From positions 326,148,175 to 326,212,174 of the forward strand of contig NC_085136.1 in assembly GCF_035046485.1 (NCBI RefSeq): a stretch of 64,000 nt of DNA, given 5' to 3'. This DNA comes from Aedes albopictus (lineage: Eukaryota > Arthropoda > Insecta > Diptera > Culicidae). The translations under genes were made by a program, and so were the position numbers. Every line of letters starts with the position of its first letter. Position 1 is the stretch's first letter. Under the pieces are notes generated by a model. That model was not told where the DNA came from and made no database searches. It saw nothing but the letters and a program-made list of their open reading frames with translations. Below, one piece after another: positions 1-12,484 of the stretch.

Positions 1-57
1 TTAGTGAGCCCGTTCCATGTTAACTTATTGGCAGTTAAGGAGGCAAAACGAACAGTT
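1..57. other. Short non-repetitive flank left of the satellite
   Basis: This AT-balanced stretch has no recognisable motif. The first recognisable monomer begins at about position 58, so the left edge of the 23-bp array is probably inside the window, although 57 bases are too few to be certain. Confidence 0.5.
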
Positions 58-99
58 CCTGAGAGGATTCTCGACAGAATCCTGAGAGGATTCTCGACA

Positions 100-2262
100 G
101 AATCCTGAGAGGGTTCTCGACAGAATCCTGAGAGGATTCTCGACAGAATCCTGAGAGGATGCTCGACAGAATCCTGAGAGGTGCTCGACAGAATCCTGAG
201 AGGATTCTCGACAAAATCCTGACAGGATTCTCGACAGAATCCTGGCAGGAATCTCGACAGAATCCTGAGAGGATTCTCGACAAAATCCTGACAGGATTCT
301 CGACAGAATCCTGACAGGATTCTCGACAGAATCCTGAGAGGATTCTCGACAGAATCCTGAGAGGATTCTCGACAGAATCCTGAGAGGATTCTCGACAGAA
401 TCCTGAGAGGATTTTCGACAGAATCCTGAGAGGATTCTTGACAGAATCCTGAGAGGATTCTCGACAGAATCCTGTAAGGATTCTCGACAGAATCCTGTAA
501 GGATTCTCGACAGAATCCTGTAAGGATTCTCGAAAGAATCCTGAGAGGATTCTCGACAGAATCCTGAGAGGATTCTTGACAGAATCCTGAGAGGATTCTC
601 GACAGAATCCTGAGAGGATTCTCGACAGAATCCTGAGAGGATTCTCGACAGAATCCTGAGAGGATTCTCGACAGAATCCTGAGAGGATTCTCGACAGAAT
701 CCTGAGAGGATTCTCGACAGAATCCTGAGAGGATTCTCGACAGAATCCTGAGAGGATTCTCGACAGAATCCTGAGAGGATTCTCGACAGAATCCTGAGAG
801 GATTCTCGACAGAATCCTGAGAGGATTCTCGACAGAATCCTGAGAGGATTCTCGACAGAATCCTGAGAGGATTCTCGACAGAATCCTGAGAGGATTCTCG
901 ACAGAATCCTGAGAGGATTCTCGACAGAATCCTGAGAGGATTCTCGACAGAATCCTGAGAGGATTCTCGACAGAATCCTGAGAGGATTCTCGACAGAATC
1001 CTGAGAGGATTCTCGACAGAATCCTGAGAGGATTCTCGACAGAATCCTGAGAGGATTCTCGACAGAATCCTGAGAGGATTCTCGACAGAATCCTGAGAGG
1101 ATTCTCGACAGAATCCTGAGAGGGTTCTCGACAGAATCCTGAGAGGATTCTCGACAGAATCCTGAGAGGATTCTCGGCAGAATCCTGAGAGGATTCTCGA
1201 CAGAATCCTGAGAGGATTCTCGACAGAATCCTGAGAGGATGCTCGACAGAATCCTGAGAGGTGCTCGACAGAATCCTGAGAGGATTCTCGACAAAATCCT
1301 GACAGGATTCTCGACAGAATCCTGGCAGGAATCTCGACAGAATCCTGAGAGGATTCTCGACAAAATCCTGACAGGATTCTCGACAGAATCCTGACAGGAT
1401 TCTCGACAGAATCCTGAGAGGATTCTCGACAGAATCCTGAGAGGATTCTCGACAGAATCCTGAGAGGATTCTCGACAGAATCCTGAGAGGATTTTCGACA
1501 GAATCCTGAGAGGATTCTTGACAGAATCCTGAGAGGATTCTCGACAGAATCCTGTAAGGATTCTCGACAGAATCCTGTAAGGATTCTCGAAAGAATCCTG
1601 AGAGGATTCTCGACAGAATCCTGAGAGGATTCTTGACAGAATCCTGAGAGGATTCTCGACAGAATCCTGAGAGGATTCTCGACAGAATCCTGAGAGGATT
1701 CTCGACAGAATCCTGAGAGGATTCTCGACAGAATCCTGAGAGGATTCTCGACAGAATCCTGAGAGGATTCTCGACAGAATCCTGAGAGGATTCTCGACAG
1801 AATCCTGAGAGGATTCTCGACAGAATCCTGAGAGGATTCTCGACAGAATCCTGAGAGGATTCTCGACAGAATCCTGAGAGGATTCTCGACAGAATCCTGA
1901 GAGGATTCTCGACAGAATCCTGAGAGGATTCTCGACAGAATCCTGAGAGGATTCTCGACAGAATCCTGAGAGGATTCTCGACAGAATCCTGAGAGGATTC
2001 TCGACAGAATCCTGAGAGGATTCTCGACAGAATCCTGAGAGGATTCTCGACAGAATCCTGAGAGGATTCTCGACAGAATCCTGAGAGGATTCTCGACAGA
2101 ATCCTGAGAGGATTCTCGACAGAATCCTGAGAGGATTCTCGACAGAATCCTGAGAGGATTCTCGACAGAATCCTGAGAGGATTCTCGACAGAATCCTGAG
2201 AGGGTTCTCGACAGAATCCTGAGAGGATTCTCGACAGAATCCTGAGAGGATTCTCGGCAGAA
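100..2262. repeat. Higher-order repeat A, about 1,080 bp (47 monomers)
   Basis: The same ordered set of rare variants recurs at a fixed distance. The 22-bp deletion monomer (GAGAGGTGCTCG) is at about 178 and 1258. The AGGGTTCTCG variant is at 1121 and 2201. The CTCGGCAG variant is at 1173 and 2253. The spacing of 1,080 bp equals 46 monomers of 23 bp plus one of 22 bp. The GTAAGG run has three monomers in the first copy (about 474-530) and two in the second (about 1554-1588), a single-monomer indel. A third, more diverged partial copy begins at about 2,550. Confidence 0.85.
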
Positions 2263-3439
2263 TCCTGAGAGGATTCTCGACAGAATCCTGAGAGGATTCT
2301 CGACAGAATCCTGAGAGGATTCTCGACAGAATCCTGAGAGGATTCTCGACAGAATCCTGAGAGGATTCTCGACAGAATCCTGAGAGGATTCTCGACAGAA
2401 TCCTGAGAGGATTCTCGACAGAATCCTGAGAGGATTCTCGACAGAATCCTGAGAGGATTCTCGACAGAATCCTGAGAGGATTCTCGACAACATCCTGAGA
2501 GGATTTTCGACAGAATCCTGAGAGGATTCTCGACAGAATCCTGAGAGGATTCTCGACAAAATCCTGAGAGGATTCTCGACAAAATCCTGACAGGATTCTC
2601 GACAGAATCCTGGCAGGAATCTCGACAGAATCCTGAGAGGATTCTCGACAAAATCCTGACAGGATTCTCGACAAAATCCTGACAGGATTCTCGACAGAAT
2701 CCTGACAGGATTCTCGACAGAATCCTGAGAGGATTCTCGACAGAATCCTGAGAGGATTCTCGACAGAATCCTGAGAGGATTCTCGACAGAATCCTGAGAG
2801 GATTCTCGACAGAATCCTGAGAGGATTTTCGACAGAATCCTGAGCGGATTCTCGACAGAATCCTGAGAGGATTCTTGACAGAATCCTGAGAGGATTCTTG
2901 ACAGAATCCTGAGAGGATTCTCGACAGAATCCTGTAAGGATTCTCGACAGAATCCTGAGAGGATTCTTGACAGAATCCTGAGAGGATTCTCGACAGAATC
3001 CTGAGAGGATTCTCGACAGAATCCTGAGAGGATTCTCGACAGAATCCTGAGAGGATTCTCGACAGAATCCTGAGAGGATTCTCGACAGAATCCTGAGAGG
3101 ATTCTCGACAGAATCCTGAGAGGATGCTCGACAGAATCCTGAGAGGATTCTCGACAGAATCCAGAGAGGATTCTCGACAGAATCCTGAGAGGATTCTCGA
3201 CAGAATCCTGAGAGAATTCTCGACAGAATCCTGAGAGAATTCTCGACAGAATCCTGAGAGGATGCTCGACAGAATCCTGAGAGGATGCTCGACAGAATCC
3301 TGAGAGGATTCTCGACAGAATCCTGAGAGGATTCTCGACAGAATCCTGAGAGGATTCTCGACAGAATCCTGAGAGGATTCTCGACAGAATCCTGAGAGGA
3401 TTCTCGACAGAATCCTGAGAGGATTCTCGACAGAATCCT

Positions 3440-3670
3440 GAGGATTCTCGACAGAATCCTGAGGATTCTCGACAGAATCCTGAGGATTCTCGACAGAATC
3501 CTGAGGATTCTCGACAGAACCCTGAGGATTCTCGACAGAATCCTGAGGATTCTCGACAGAATCCTGAGGATTCTCGACAGAATCCTGAGGATTCTCGACA
3601 GAATCCTGAGGATTCTCGACAGAATCCTGAGGATTCTCGACAGAATCCTGAGGATTCTCGACAGAATCCT
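3440..3670. repeat. 21-bp variant block inside the satellite
   Basis: About eleven consecutive units read GAGGATTCTCGACAGAATCCT, i.e. the usual monomer minus one GA dinucleotide in the spacer. Consecutive identical deletion variants imply local amplification of one mutated monomer by unequal exchange or slippage. Confidence 0.85.
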
Positions 3671-4160
3671 GAAAGGATTCCCGTCAGAATCCTGAAAGGA
3701 TTCCCGTCAGAATCCTGAAAGGATTCCCGTCAGAATCCTGAAAGGATTCCCGTCAGAATCCTGAAAGGATTCCCGTCAGAATCCTGAAAGGATTCCCGTC
3801 AGAATCCTGAAAGGATTCCCGTCAGAATCCTGAAAGGATTCCCATCAGAATCCTGAAAGGATTCCCATCAGAATCCTGAAAGGATTCCCATCAGAATCCT
3901 GAAAGGATTCCCATCAGAATCCTGAAAGGATTCCCATCAGAATCCTGAAAGGATTCCCGTCAGAATCCTGAAAGGATTTCCGTCAGAATCCTGATAGGAT
4001 TCCCGTCAGAATCCTTAAAGGACTCCCGTCAGAATCCTGAAAGGATTCCCGTCAGAATCATGAAAGGATTCGCGTCAGAATCCTGAAAGGATTCGCGTCA
4101 GAATCCTGAAAGGATTCGCGTCAGAATCCTGAAAGGATTCATGTCAGAATCCTGAAAGGA
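3671..4160. repeat. TCCCGTCAG variant block of 23-bp monomers
   Basis: Here monomers read GAAAGGATTCCC followed by GTCAGAATCCT, with sub-blocks carrying CCATCAG, then CGCGTCAG. The 7-bp arms are weakened by TCC in place of TCT. The block precedes the 2.53-kb higher-order repeat and is partly repeated in it near 6470-6690 and 9070-9290. Confidence 0.8.
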
Positions 4161-7100
4161 TTCTTGTCAGAGTCCTAAGAGGATTCTCGTCAGAATCCTG
4201 AAAGGATGGCATCGCAGCAATCTCGATGGAATCCTTAGACGATTCTCGGCAGAATCCTGAGAAGACTCTCGGCAGAATCCTGAGAGGATTTTCGACAGAA
4301 TCCTGAGAGGATTCTCGACAGAATCCTGAGAGGATTCTCTCCAGAATGCTGAGAGGATTCTCTCCAGAATCCTGAGAGGATTCTCTCCATAATGCTGAGA
4401 AGATTCTCTCAAGAATCTTGAGAGGATTCTCGTAAGACTCCTGAGAGGATTCTCGTAAGAATCCTAAGAGGATTCTCGTCAGGATCCTGAGAGGATTCTC
4501 TTCAGAATCCTGAGAGGATACTCGTCAGAATCCTGGGAGGATTCTCGTCAGAATTCTGAGAGGATTCTCATCAGAGTCCTGAGAGGATTCTCGTCAGAAT
4601 CCTGAAAGGATGGCCTCGCAGCAATCTCGATGGAATCCTGAGAGGATTCTCGGCAGAATCCTGGGAAGACTCTCGGCAGAATCCTGAGAGGATTTTCGAC
4701 AGAATCCTGAGAGGAATTCGACAGAATCCTGAGAGGATTCTCGACAAAATCCTGAGAGGATTCCCGACAGAATCCTGAGAGGATTTCCGACAGAATCCTG
4801 AGAGGATTCCCGACAGAATCCTGAGAGGATTTCCGACAGAATCCTGAGAGGATTCTTGACAGAATCCTGAGAGGATTCTTGACAGAATCCTGAGAGGATT
4901 CTTGACAGAATCCTGAGAGGATTCTCGACAGAATCCTGAGAGGATTCTCGACAGAATCCTGAGAGGATTCTCGACAGAATCCTGAGAGGATTCTCGACAG
5001 AATCCTGAGAGGATTCTCGACAGAATCCTGAGAGGATTCTCGACAGAATCCTGAGAGGATTCTCGACAGAATCCTGAGAGGATTCTCGACAGAATTCGGA
5101 GAGGATTCTCGACAGAATCCGGAGAGGATTCTCGACAGAATCCGGATAGGATTCTCGACAGAATCCGGATAGGATTCTCGACAGAATCCGGATAGGATTC
5201 TCGACAGAATCCGGAGAGGATTCTCGACAGAATCCTGACAGGATTCTCGACAGAATCCTGACAGGATTCTCGACAGAATCCTGAGAGAATTCTCGACAGA
5301 ATCCTGAGAGGATTCTCGACAGAATCCTGAGAGGATTATCGACAGAATCCTGAGAGGATTCTCGACAGAATCCTGAGAGAATTCTCGACAGAATCCTGAG
5401 AGGATTCTCGACAGAATCCTGAGAGGATTCTCGACAGAATCCTGAGAGAATTCTCAACAGAATCCTGAGGAGATTCTCGACAGAATCCTAAGAGGATTCT
5501 TGACGAAATCCTGACAGGATTCTCGACAGAATCCCGACAGGATTCTCGACAGAATCCCGAGTCGACAGAATCCTGAGAGGATGCTCGACAGAATCCTGAG
5601 AGGATTCTCGACAGAATCCTGAGAGGATTCTCGACAGAATCCTGAGAGGATTCTCGACAGAATCCTGAGAGGATTCTCGACAGAATCCTGAGAGGATTCT
5701 CGACAGAATCCTGAGAGGATTCTCGACAGAATCCTGACAGGATTCTCAACAGAATCCTGAGAGGATTCTCGACAGAATCCTAAGAGGATTCTTGACGAAA
5801 TCCTGACAGGATTCTCGACAGAATCCCGACAGGATTCTCGACAGAATCCCGAGTCGACAGAATCCTAAGAGGATGCTCGACAGAATCCTGAGAGGATTCT
5901 CGACAGAATCCTGAGAGGATTCTCGACAGAATCCTGAGAGGATTCTCGACAGAATCCTGAGAGGATTCTCGGCAGAATCCTGAGAGGATTCTCGACAGAA
6001 TCCTGAGAGGATTCTCGACAGAATCCTGAGAGGATTCTCGACAGAATCCTAAGAGGATTCTTGACGAAATCCTGACAGGATTCTCGACAGAATCCCGACA
6101 GGATTCTCGACAGAATCCCGAATCGACAGAATCCTGAGAGGATGCTCGACAGAATCCTGAGAGGATTCTCGACAGAATCCTGAGAGGATTCTCGACAGAA
6201 TCCTGAGAGGATTCTCGACAGAATCCTGAGAGGATTCTCGACAGAATCCTGAGAGGATTCTCGACAGAATCCTGAGAGGATTCTCGACAGAATCCTGAGA
6301 GGATTCTCGACAGAATCCTGAGAGGATTCTCGACAGAATCCTGAGAGGATTCTCGACAGAATCCTGAGAGGATTCACGACAGAATCCTGAGAGGATTCTC
6401 GACAGAATCCTGAGAGGATTCTCGACAGAATCCTGAGGATTCTCGACAGAATCCTGAGGATTCTCGACAGAATCCTGAAAGGATTCCCATCAGAATCCTG
6501 AAAGGATTCCCATCAGAATCCTGAAAGGATTCCCATCAGAATCCTGAAAGGATTCCCGTCAGAATCCTGAAAGGATTCCCGTCAGAATCATGAAAGGATT
6601 CGCGTCAGAATCATGAAAGGATTCGCTTCAGAATCCTGAAAGGATTCGCGTCAGAATCCTGAAAGGATTCATGTCAGAATCCTGAAAGGATTCTTGTCAG
6701 AGTCCTAAGAGGATTCTCGTCAGAATCCTGAAAGGATGGCATCGCAGCAATCTCGATGGAATCCTTAGACGATTCTCGGCAGAATCCTGAGAAGACTCTC
6801 GGCAGAATCCTGAGAGGATTTTCGACAGAATCCTGAGAGGATTCTCGACAGAATCCTGAGAGGATTCTCTCCAGAATGCTGAGAGGATTCTCTCCAGAAT
6901 CCTGAGAGGATTCTCTCCATAATGCTGAGAAGATTCTCTCAAGAATCTTGAGAGGATTCTCGTAAGACTCCTGAGAGGATTCTCGTAAGAATCCTAAGAG
7001 GATTCTCGTCAGGATCCTGAGAGGATTCTCTTCAGAATCCTGAGAGGATACTCGTCAGAATCCTGGGAGGATTCTCGTCAGAATTCTGAGAGGATTCTCA

Positions 7101-10100
7101 TCAGAGTCCTGAGAGGATTCTCGTCAGAATCCTGAAAGGATGGCCTCGCAGCAATCTCGATGGAATCCTGAGAGGATTCTCGGCAGAATCCTGGGAAGAC
7201 TCTCGGCAGAATCCTGAGAGGATTTTCGACAGAATCCTGAGAGGAATTCGACAGAATCCTGAGAGGATTCTCGACAAAATCCTGAGAGGATTCCCGACAG
7301 AATCCTGAGAGGATTTCCGACAGAATCCTGAGAGGATTCCCGACAGAATCCTGAGAGGATTTCCGACAGAATCCTGAGAGGATTCTTGACAGAATCCTGA
7401 GAGGATTCTTGACAGAATCCTGAGAGGATTCTTGACAGAATCCTGAGAGGATTCTTGACAGAATCCTGAGAGGATTCTCGACAGAATCCTGAGAGGATTC
7501 TCGACAGAATCCTGAGAGGATTCTCGACAGAATCCTGAGAGGATTCTCGACAGAATCCTGAGAGGATTCTCGACAGAATCCTGAGAGGATTCTCGACAGA
7601 ATCCTGAGAGGATTCTCGACAGAATTCGGAGAGGATTCTCGACAGAATCCGGAGAGGATTCTCGACAGAATCCGGATAGGATTCTCGACAGAATCCGGAT
7701 AGGATTCTCGACAGAATCCGGATAGGATTCTCGACAGAATCCGGAGAGGATTCTCGACAGAATCCTGACAGGATTCTCGACAGAATCCTGACAGGATTCT
7801 CGACAGAATCCTGAGAGAATTCTCGACAGAATCCTGAGAGGATTCTCGACAGAATCCTGAGAGGATTATCGACAGAATCCTGAGAGGATTCTCGACAGAA
7901 TCCTGAGAGAATTCTCGACAGAATCCTGAGAGGATTCTCGACAGAATCCTGAGAGGATTCTCGACAGAATCCTGAGAGAATTCTCAACAGAATCCTGAGG
8001 AGATTCTCGACAGAATCCTAAGAGGATTCTACAGAATCCTAAGAGGATTCTTGACGAAATCCTGACAGGATTCTCGACAGAATCCCGACAGGATTCTCGA
8101 CAGAATCCCGAGTCGACAGAATCCTGAGAGGATGCTCGACAGAATCCTGAGAGGATTCTCGACAGAATCCTGAGAGGATTCTCGACAGAATTCTGAGAGG
8201 ATTCTCGACAGAATCCTGAGAGGATTCTCGACAGAATCCTGAGAGGATTCTCGACAGAATCCTGAGAGGATTCTCGACAGAATCCTGAGAGGATTCTCGA
8301 CAGAATCCTGAGAGGATTCTCGACAGAATCCTGACAGGATTCTCAACAGAATCCTGAGAGGATTCTCGACAGAATCCTAAGAGGATTCTTGACGAAATCC
8401 TGACAGGATTCTCGACAGAATCCCGACAGGATTCTCGACAGAATCCCGAGTCGACAGAATCCTAAGAGGATGCTCGACAGAATCCTGAGAGGATTCTCGA
8501 CAGAATCCTGAGAGGATTCTCGACAGAATCCTGAGAGGATTCTCGACAGAATCCTGAGAGGATTCTCGGCAGAATCCTGAGAGGATTCTCGACAGAATCC
8601 TGAGAGGATTCTCGACAGAATCCTGAGAGGATTCTCGACAGAATCCTAAGAGGATTCTTGACGAAATCCTGACAGGATTCTCGACAGAATCCCGACAGGA
8701 TTCTCGACAGAATCCCGAATCGACAGAATCCTGAGAGGATGCTCGACAGAATCCTGAGAGGATTCTCGACAGAATCCTGAGAGGATTCTCGACAGAATCC
8801 TGAGAGGATTCTCGACAGAATCCTGAGAGGATTCTCGACAGAATCCTGAGAGGATTCTCGACAGAATCCTGAGAGGATTCTCGACAGAATCCTGAGAGGA
8901 TTCTCGACAGAATCCTGAGAGGATTCTCGACAGAATCCTGAGAGGATTCTCGACAGAATCCTGAGAGGATTCACGACAGAATCCTGAGAGGATTCTCGAC
9001 AGAATCCTGAGAGGATTCTCGACAGAATCCTGAGGATTCTCGACAGAATCCTGAGGATTCTCGACAGAATCCTGAAAGGATTCCCATCAGAATCCTGAAA
9101 GGATTCCCATCAGAATCCTGAAAGGATTCCCATCAGAATCCTGAAAGGATTCCCGTCAGAATCCTGAAAGGATTCCCGTCAGAATCATGAAAGGATTCGC
9201 GTCAGAATCATGAAAGGATTCGCTTCAGAATCCTGAAAGGATTCGCGTCAGAATCCTGAAAGGATTCATGTCAGAATCCTGAAAGGATTCTTGTCAGAGT
9301 CCTAAGAGGATTCTCGTCAGAATCCTGAAAGGATGGCATCGCAGCAATCTCGATGGAATCCTTAGAGGATTCTCGGCAGAATCCTGAGAAGACTCTCGGC
9401 AGAATCCTGAGAGGATTTTCGACAGAATCCTGAGAGGATTCTCGACAGAATCCTGAGAGGATTCTCTCCAGAATGCTGAGAGGATTCTCTCCAGAATCCT
9501 GAGAGGATTCTCTCCATAATGCTGAGAAGATTCTCTCAAGAATCTTGAGAGGATTCTCGTAAGACTCCTGAGAGGATTCTCGTAAGAATCCTAAGAGGAT
9601 TCTCGTCAGGATCCTGAGAGGATTCTCTTCAGAATCCTGAGAGGATACTCGTCAGAATCCTGGGAGGATTCTCGTCAGAATTCTGAGAGGATTCTTATCA
9701 GAGTCCTGAGAGGATTCTCGTCAGAGTCCTGAAAGGATGGCCTCGCAGCAATCTCGATGGAATCCTGAGAGGATTCTCGGCAGAATCCTGGGAAGACTCT
9801 CGGCAGAATCCTGAGAGGATTTTCGACAGAATCCTGAGAGGATTTTCGACAGAATCCTGAGAGGATTCTCTACAGAATCCTGAGAGGATTCTCTATTGAA
9901 TCCTGAGAGGATTCTCGACAGATTCCTGAGAGGATTTTCGACAGAATCCTGAGAGGATTTTCGACAGAATACTGAGAGGATTCTCGACAAAATCCTGAGA
10001 GGATTCCCGACAGAATCCTGAGAGGATTTCCGACAGAATCCTGAGAGGATTCCCGACAGTATCCTGAGAGGATTTCCGACAGAATCCTGAGAGGATTCTC

Positions 10101-10700
10101 GACAGAATCCTGAGAGGATTCTCGACAGAATCCTGAGAGGATTCTTGACAGAATCCTGAGAGGATTCTTGACAGAATCCTGAGAGGATTCTCGACAGAAT
10201 CCTGAGAGGATTCTCGACAGAATCCTGAGAGGATTCTTGACAGAATCCTGAGAGGATTCTTGACAGAATCCTGAGAGGATTCTCGACAGAATCCTGAGAG
10301 GATTCTCGGCAGAATCCTGAGAGGATTCTCGACAGAATCCTGAGAGGATTCTCGACAGAATCCTGAGAGGATTCTCGACAGAATCCTGAGAGGATTCTCG
10401 ACAGAATTCGGAGAGGATTCTCGACAGAATCCGGAGAGGATTCTCGACAGAATCCGGATAGGATTCTCGACAGAATCCGGATAGGATTCTCGACAGAATC
10501 CGGAGAGGATTCTCGACAGAATCCGGAGAGGATTCTCGACAGAATCCGGAGAGGATTCTCGACAGAATCCGGAGAGGATTCTCGACAGAATCCGGAGAGG
10601 ATTCTCGACAGAATCCGGAGAGGATTCTCGACAGAATCCGGAGAGGATTCTCGACAGAATCCGGAGAGGATTCTCGACAGAATCCGGAGAGGATTTCCGA
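3960..10700. repeat. Higher-order repeat B, about 2,530 bp (110 monomers), nearly three copies
   Basis: A distinctive segment with GGATGGCATCGCAGCAATC lies at about 4205, 6735 and 9332. A sister segment with GGATGGCCTCGCAGC lies at about 4608, 7138 and 9735. The first spacing is exactly 2,530 bp (110 x 23) and the second is 2,597 bp, because of a 67-bp difference around 8,020-8,460. Inside each unit a sub-block carrying CTTGACGAAATCCTGACAGG and CCCGAGTCGACAG or CCCGAATCGACAG repeats about every 280-330 bp (near 5490, 5780, 6060 and again 8040, 8380, 8650). This gives a third level of organisation. Confidence 0.85.
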
Positions 10701-10815
10701 CAGAATCCTGAGAGGATGCCCTTCAGAATCCTGAAAGGATTCCCGTAATAATCCTGAGAGGATTCTCGACAGAATCCTGAGAAGATTCTCGACAGAATCT
10801 CGAGAGGATTCTCAA

Positions 10816-12180
10816 CAATATGTGCAAGTTTTCATGCAGCGTTATACCAGACATTGTTCCATTTTGCCCTCAACTCTCCGGTATTGCATTTCCCAAGAAG
10901 AACACATACGATCCAGCAACGTGTGGCATCGAGCGAGGTGGATGGGACAACGTGATGAGGAAATTTATGCATAAACTCCACAAACGACGACGACGATGAA
11001 AACATCACCGATGATCATAATAGAGCGACTGAAATGTATCCTCTGTTGCTGGGGATGGAAGGGCTCTGAACATCAGCGTACGCGTACCATATTGGGGGTG
11101 GTAATTGCTGCTGCATCTCTGCTTGATAGAATAGAGTGCAGGCGCTGCTGCGACGAGCAGAGAGGTGAACGCAAGTAGCAAACCGTTTATAAGCTAGGGT
11201 AAATACTTGAAAACCAATCAATTAACAGTATAGGGTGCATCGGTTCAGCGGTTGCCCTGCCGTTCCTCTTTCACTTTCACCCTCTCTCTTGTTTAGGGCA
11301 ATGCTACATAGAACGATGGCATCCACATGTGCATGGCATAGTTGCTGGATTATTATTTTTTACGAGTGGATAATTACCCACTTGGATGCGGCGGGCAATT
11401 AGTGGAATGCATGCTCGCTCGCGCACATACACGTCATCCCGATCGGTGCCATATGGCACGTACTGCACACACACATGCCATACTCCCTCAGCGGTGGTGT
11501 GGTGGTCGGACAGTGGATTTCGGGTCGGAGATTGATAATGTAAAGCATAAACATGTCATCATCTATCTCCTCGCCAATTGCTGCACTAACAACAGCTATT
11601 CATTCGGGACGGACCGACGACCGTTGCCATTCGCTCCAGATCACCCGTATCCGTACCCTTTCGGATGCCTACCCTGAGTTCATATTCTCCTACATAATAA
11701 TAAACACAAATACGATGCAATAATATAGAGCCACAAACTCGTACCATTTGATTCAGGAAAGAGGAGCTCCGAAGGGACTCGACCGATTGGGAATTTAAAC
11801 GAGAGGCGAGCGATGGTGCACGTAGGAGTGCTAGATCCCTATTGTTGGTTAAAATTGTTATCCGCGCTCCAACGACTGTAAGGACGAGTTTAATGAGATC
11901 TTACCATACATAGCACAACCAAATAATAAAGAAAGCACACCAGGACAAGCAGAAGACGTCCAAAAAGAAGACCGCAAATGCAGAGCAGTCCACGAAGTCG
12001 ACTAGAAGAAAGTTCTAAGAGGATTGATTCTGGTATACCAAATAAATGAGTGGTGAAGGATTCAATCTCTAAGGATCACCAATAGAAACCAAAAGCTTCT
12101 GCCCCCAAAATGTCAGCGAACGTGGATGCTGTGATGGCACCTGAAATCGACAAGTTTGTGAACGTTGTGGGCTGTGAACT
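10816..12180. other. Non-repetitive intergenic or intronic DNA
   Basis: I see no gene. The stretch is compositionally unlike the arrays, with CGACGACGACGATG-type trinucleotide runs, CACACA stretches and AT-rich patches. Open frames (for example 11342-11677) are short, lack domains and have no splice context. It could be intron or regulatory DNA of a host gene outside the window. Confidence 0.4.
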
Positions 12181-12184
12181 AAAC

Positions 12185-12450
12185 AAATATTAGTGACATT
12201 CCCCTTGGGTGTCCTTCCCCAAGCAAGCGTCGGTGACAGCAAGCATCATGACGAGGTGGGCAGTGTGATGCTACACAGCAATGTTCTGGGGATGTATCCA
12301 TTTTCAGACGTAATTTCGCACGGTGACATTGTTTTCCAATCACATCAACCATGTACAACCACGTGCTCCGATCGGAATCGAACCCACGACTTCCTATTAG
12401 CTAGACGTGCGCTTCCTTCCTCCAAGCTACGGAGCTTCTTGACATCTTGA
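12185..12450 (-). mobile_element. tRNA-derived SINE relic
   Basis: On the minus strand near 12365-12385 the sequence contains GGTTCGATTCC, a perfect Pol III B-box, preceded by an A-box-like CCGTAGCTTGGAGG about 45 bases upstream. About 180 bp of unrelated body follow toward 12190. The spacing of a tRNA head followed by a non-tRNA body is that of a SINE. The acceptor stem does not pair, so it is not a tRNA gene. Family not assigned. Confidence 0.5.
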
Positions 12451-12484
12451 CCATCTCCGTCCCCTGAGCAGGCCGAGGACCTGA

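Larger units (their letters stand above)
58..10815. repeat. 23-bp palindromic satellite array, about 465 monomers
   Basis: The dominant monomer is GAGAGGATTCTC followed by GACAGAATCCT. It contains the arms GGATTCT and AGAATCC, which are exact reverse complements, separated alternately by CGAC and TGAGA. Every monomer can therefore form a hairpin in two registers. Because 23 is not a multiple of three and the minus strand of the monomer lacks stops, very long frames with a 23-residue period appear on the minus strand; these are not genes. Variant monomers (CTTGAC, GACAGG, GTAAGG, CCGGAGAGG, TCCCGTCAG) occur in blocks and mark higher-order structure. The array ends in degraded monomers near 10800. 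Nothing in it resembles a promoter, RNA gene or protein. Confidence 0.95.

Noticed and set aside
25..2674. Very long minus-strand open frames with a 23-residue repeat
   Set aside because: They arise because the 23-bp monomer has no stop in any minus-strand frame. They begin and end with the array and occur in overlapping frames at once.
58..10815. CRISPR array
   Set aside because: Period 23 with no unique spacers between repeats; in a eukaryotic context it is a satellite.
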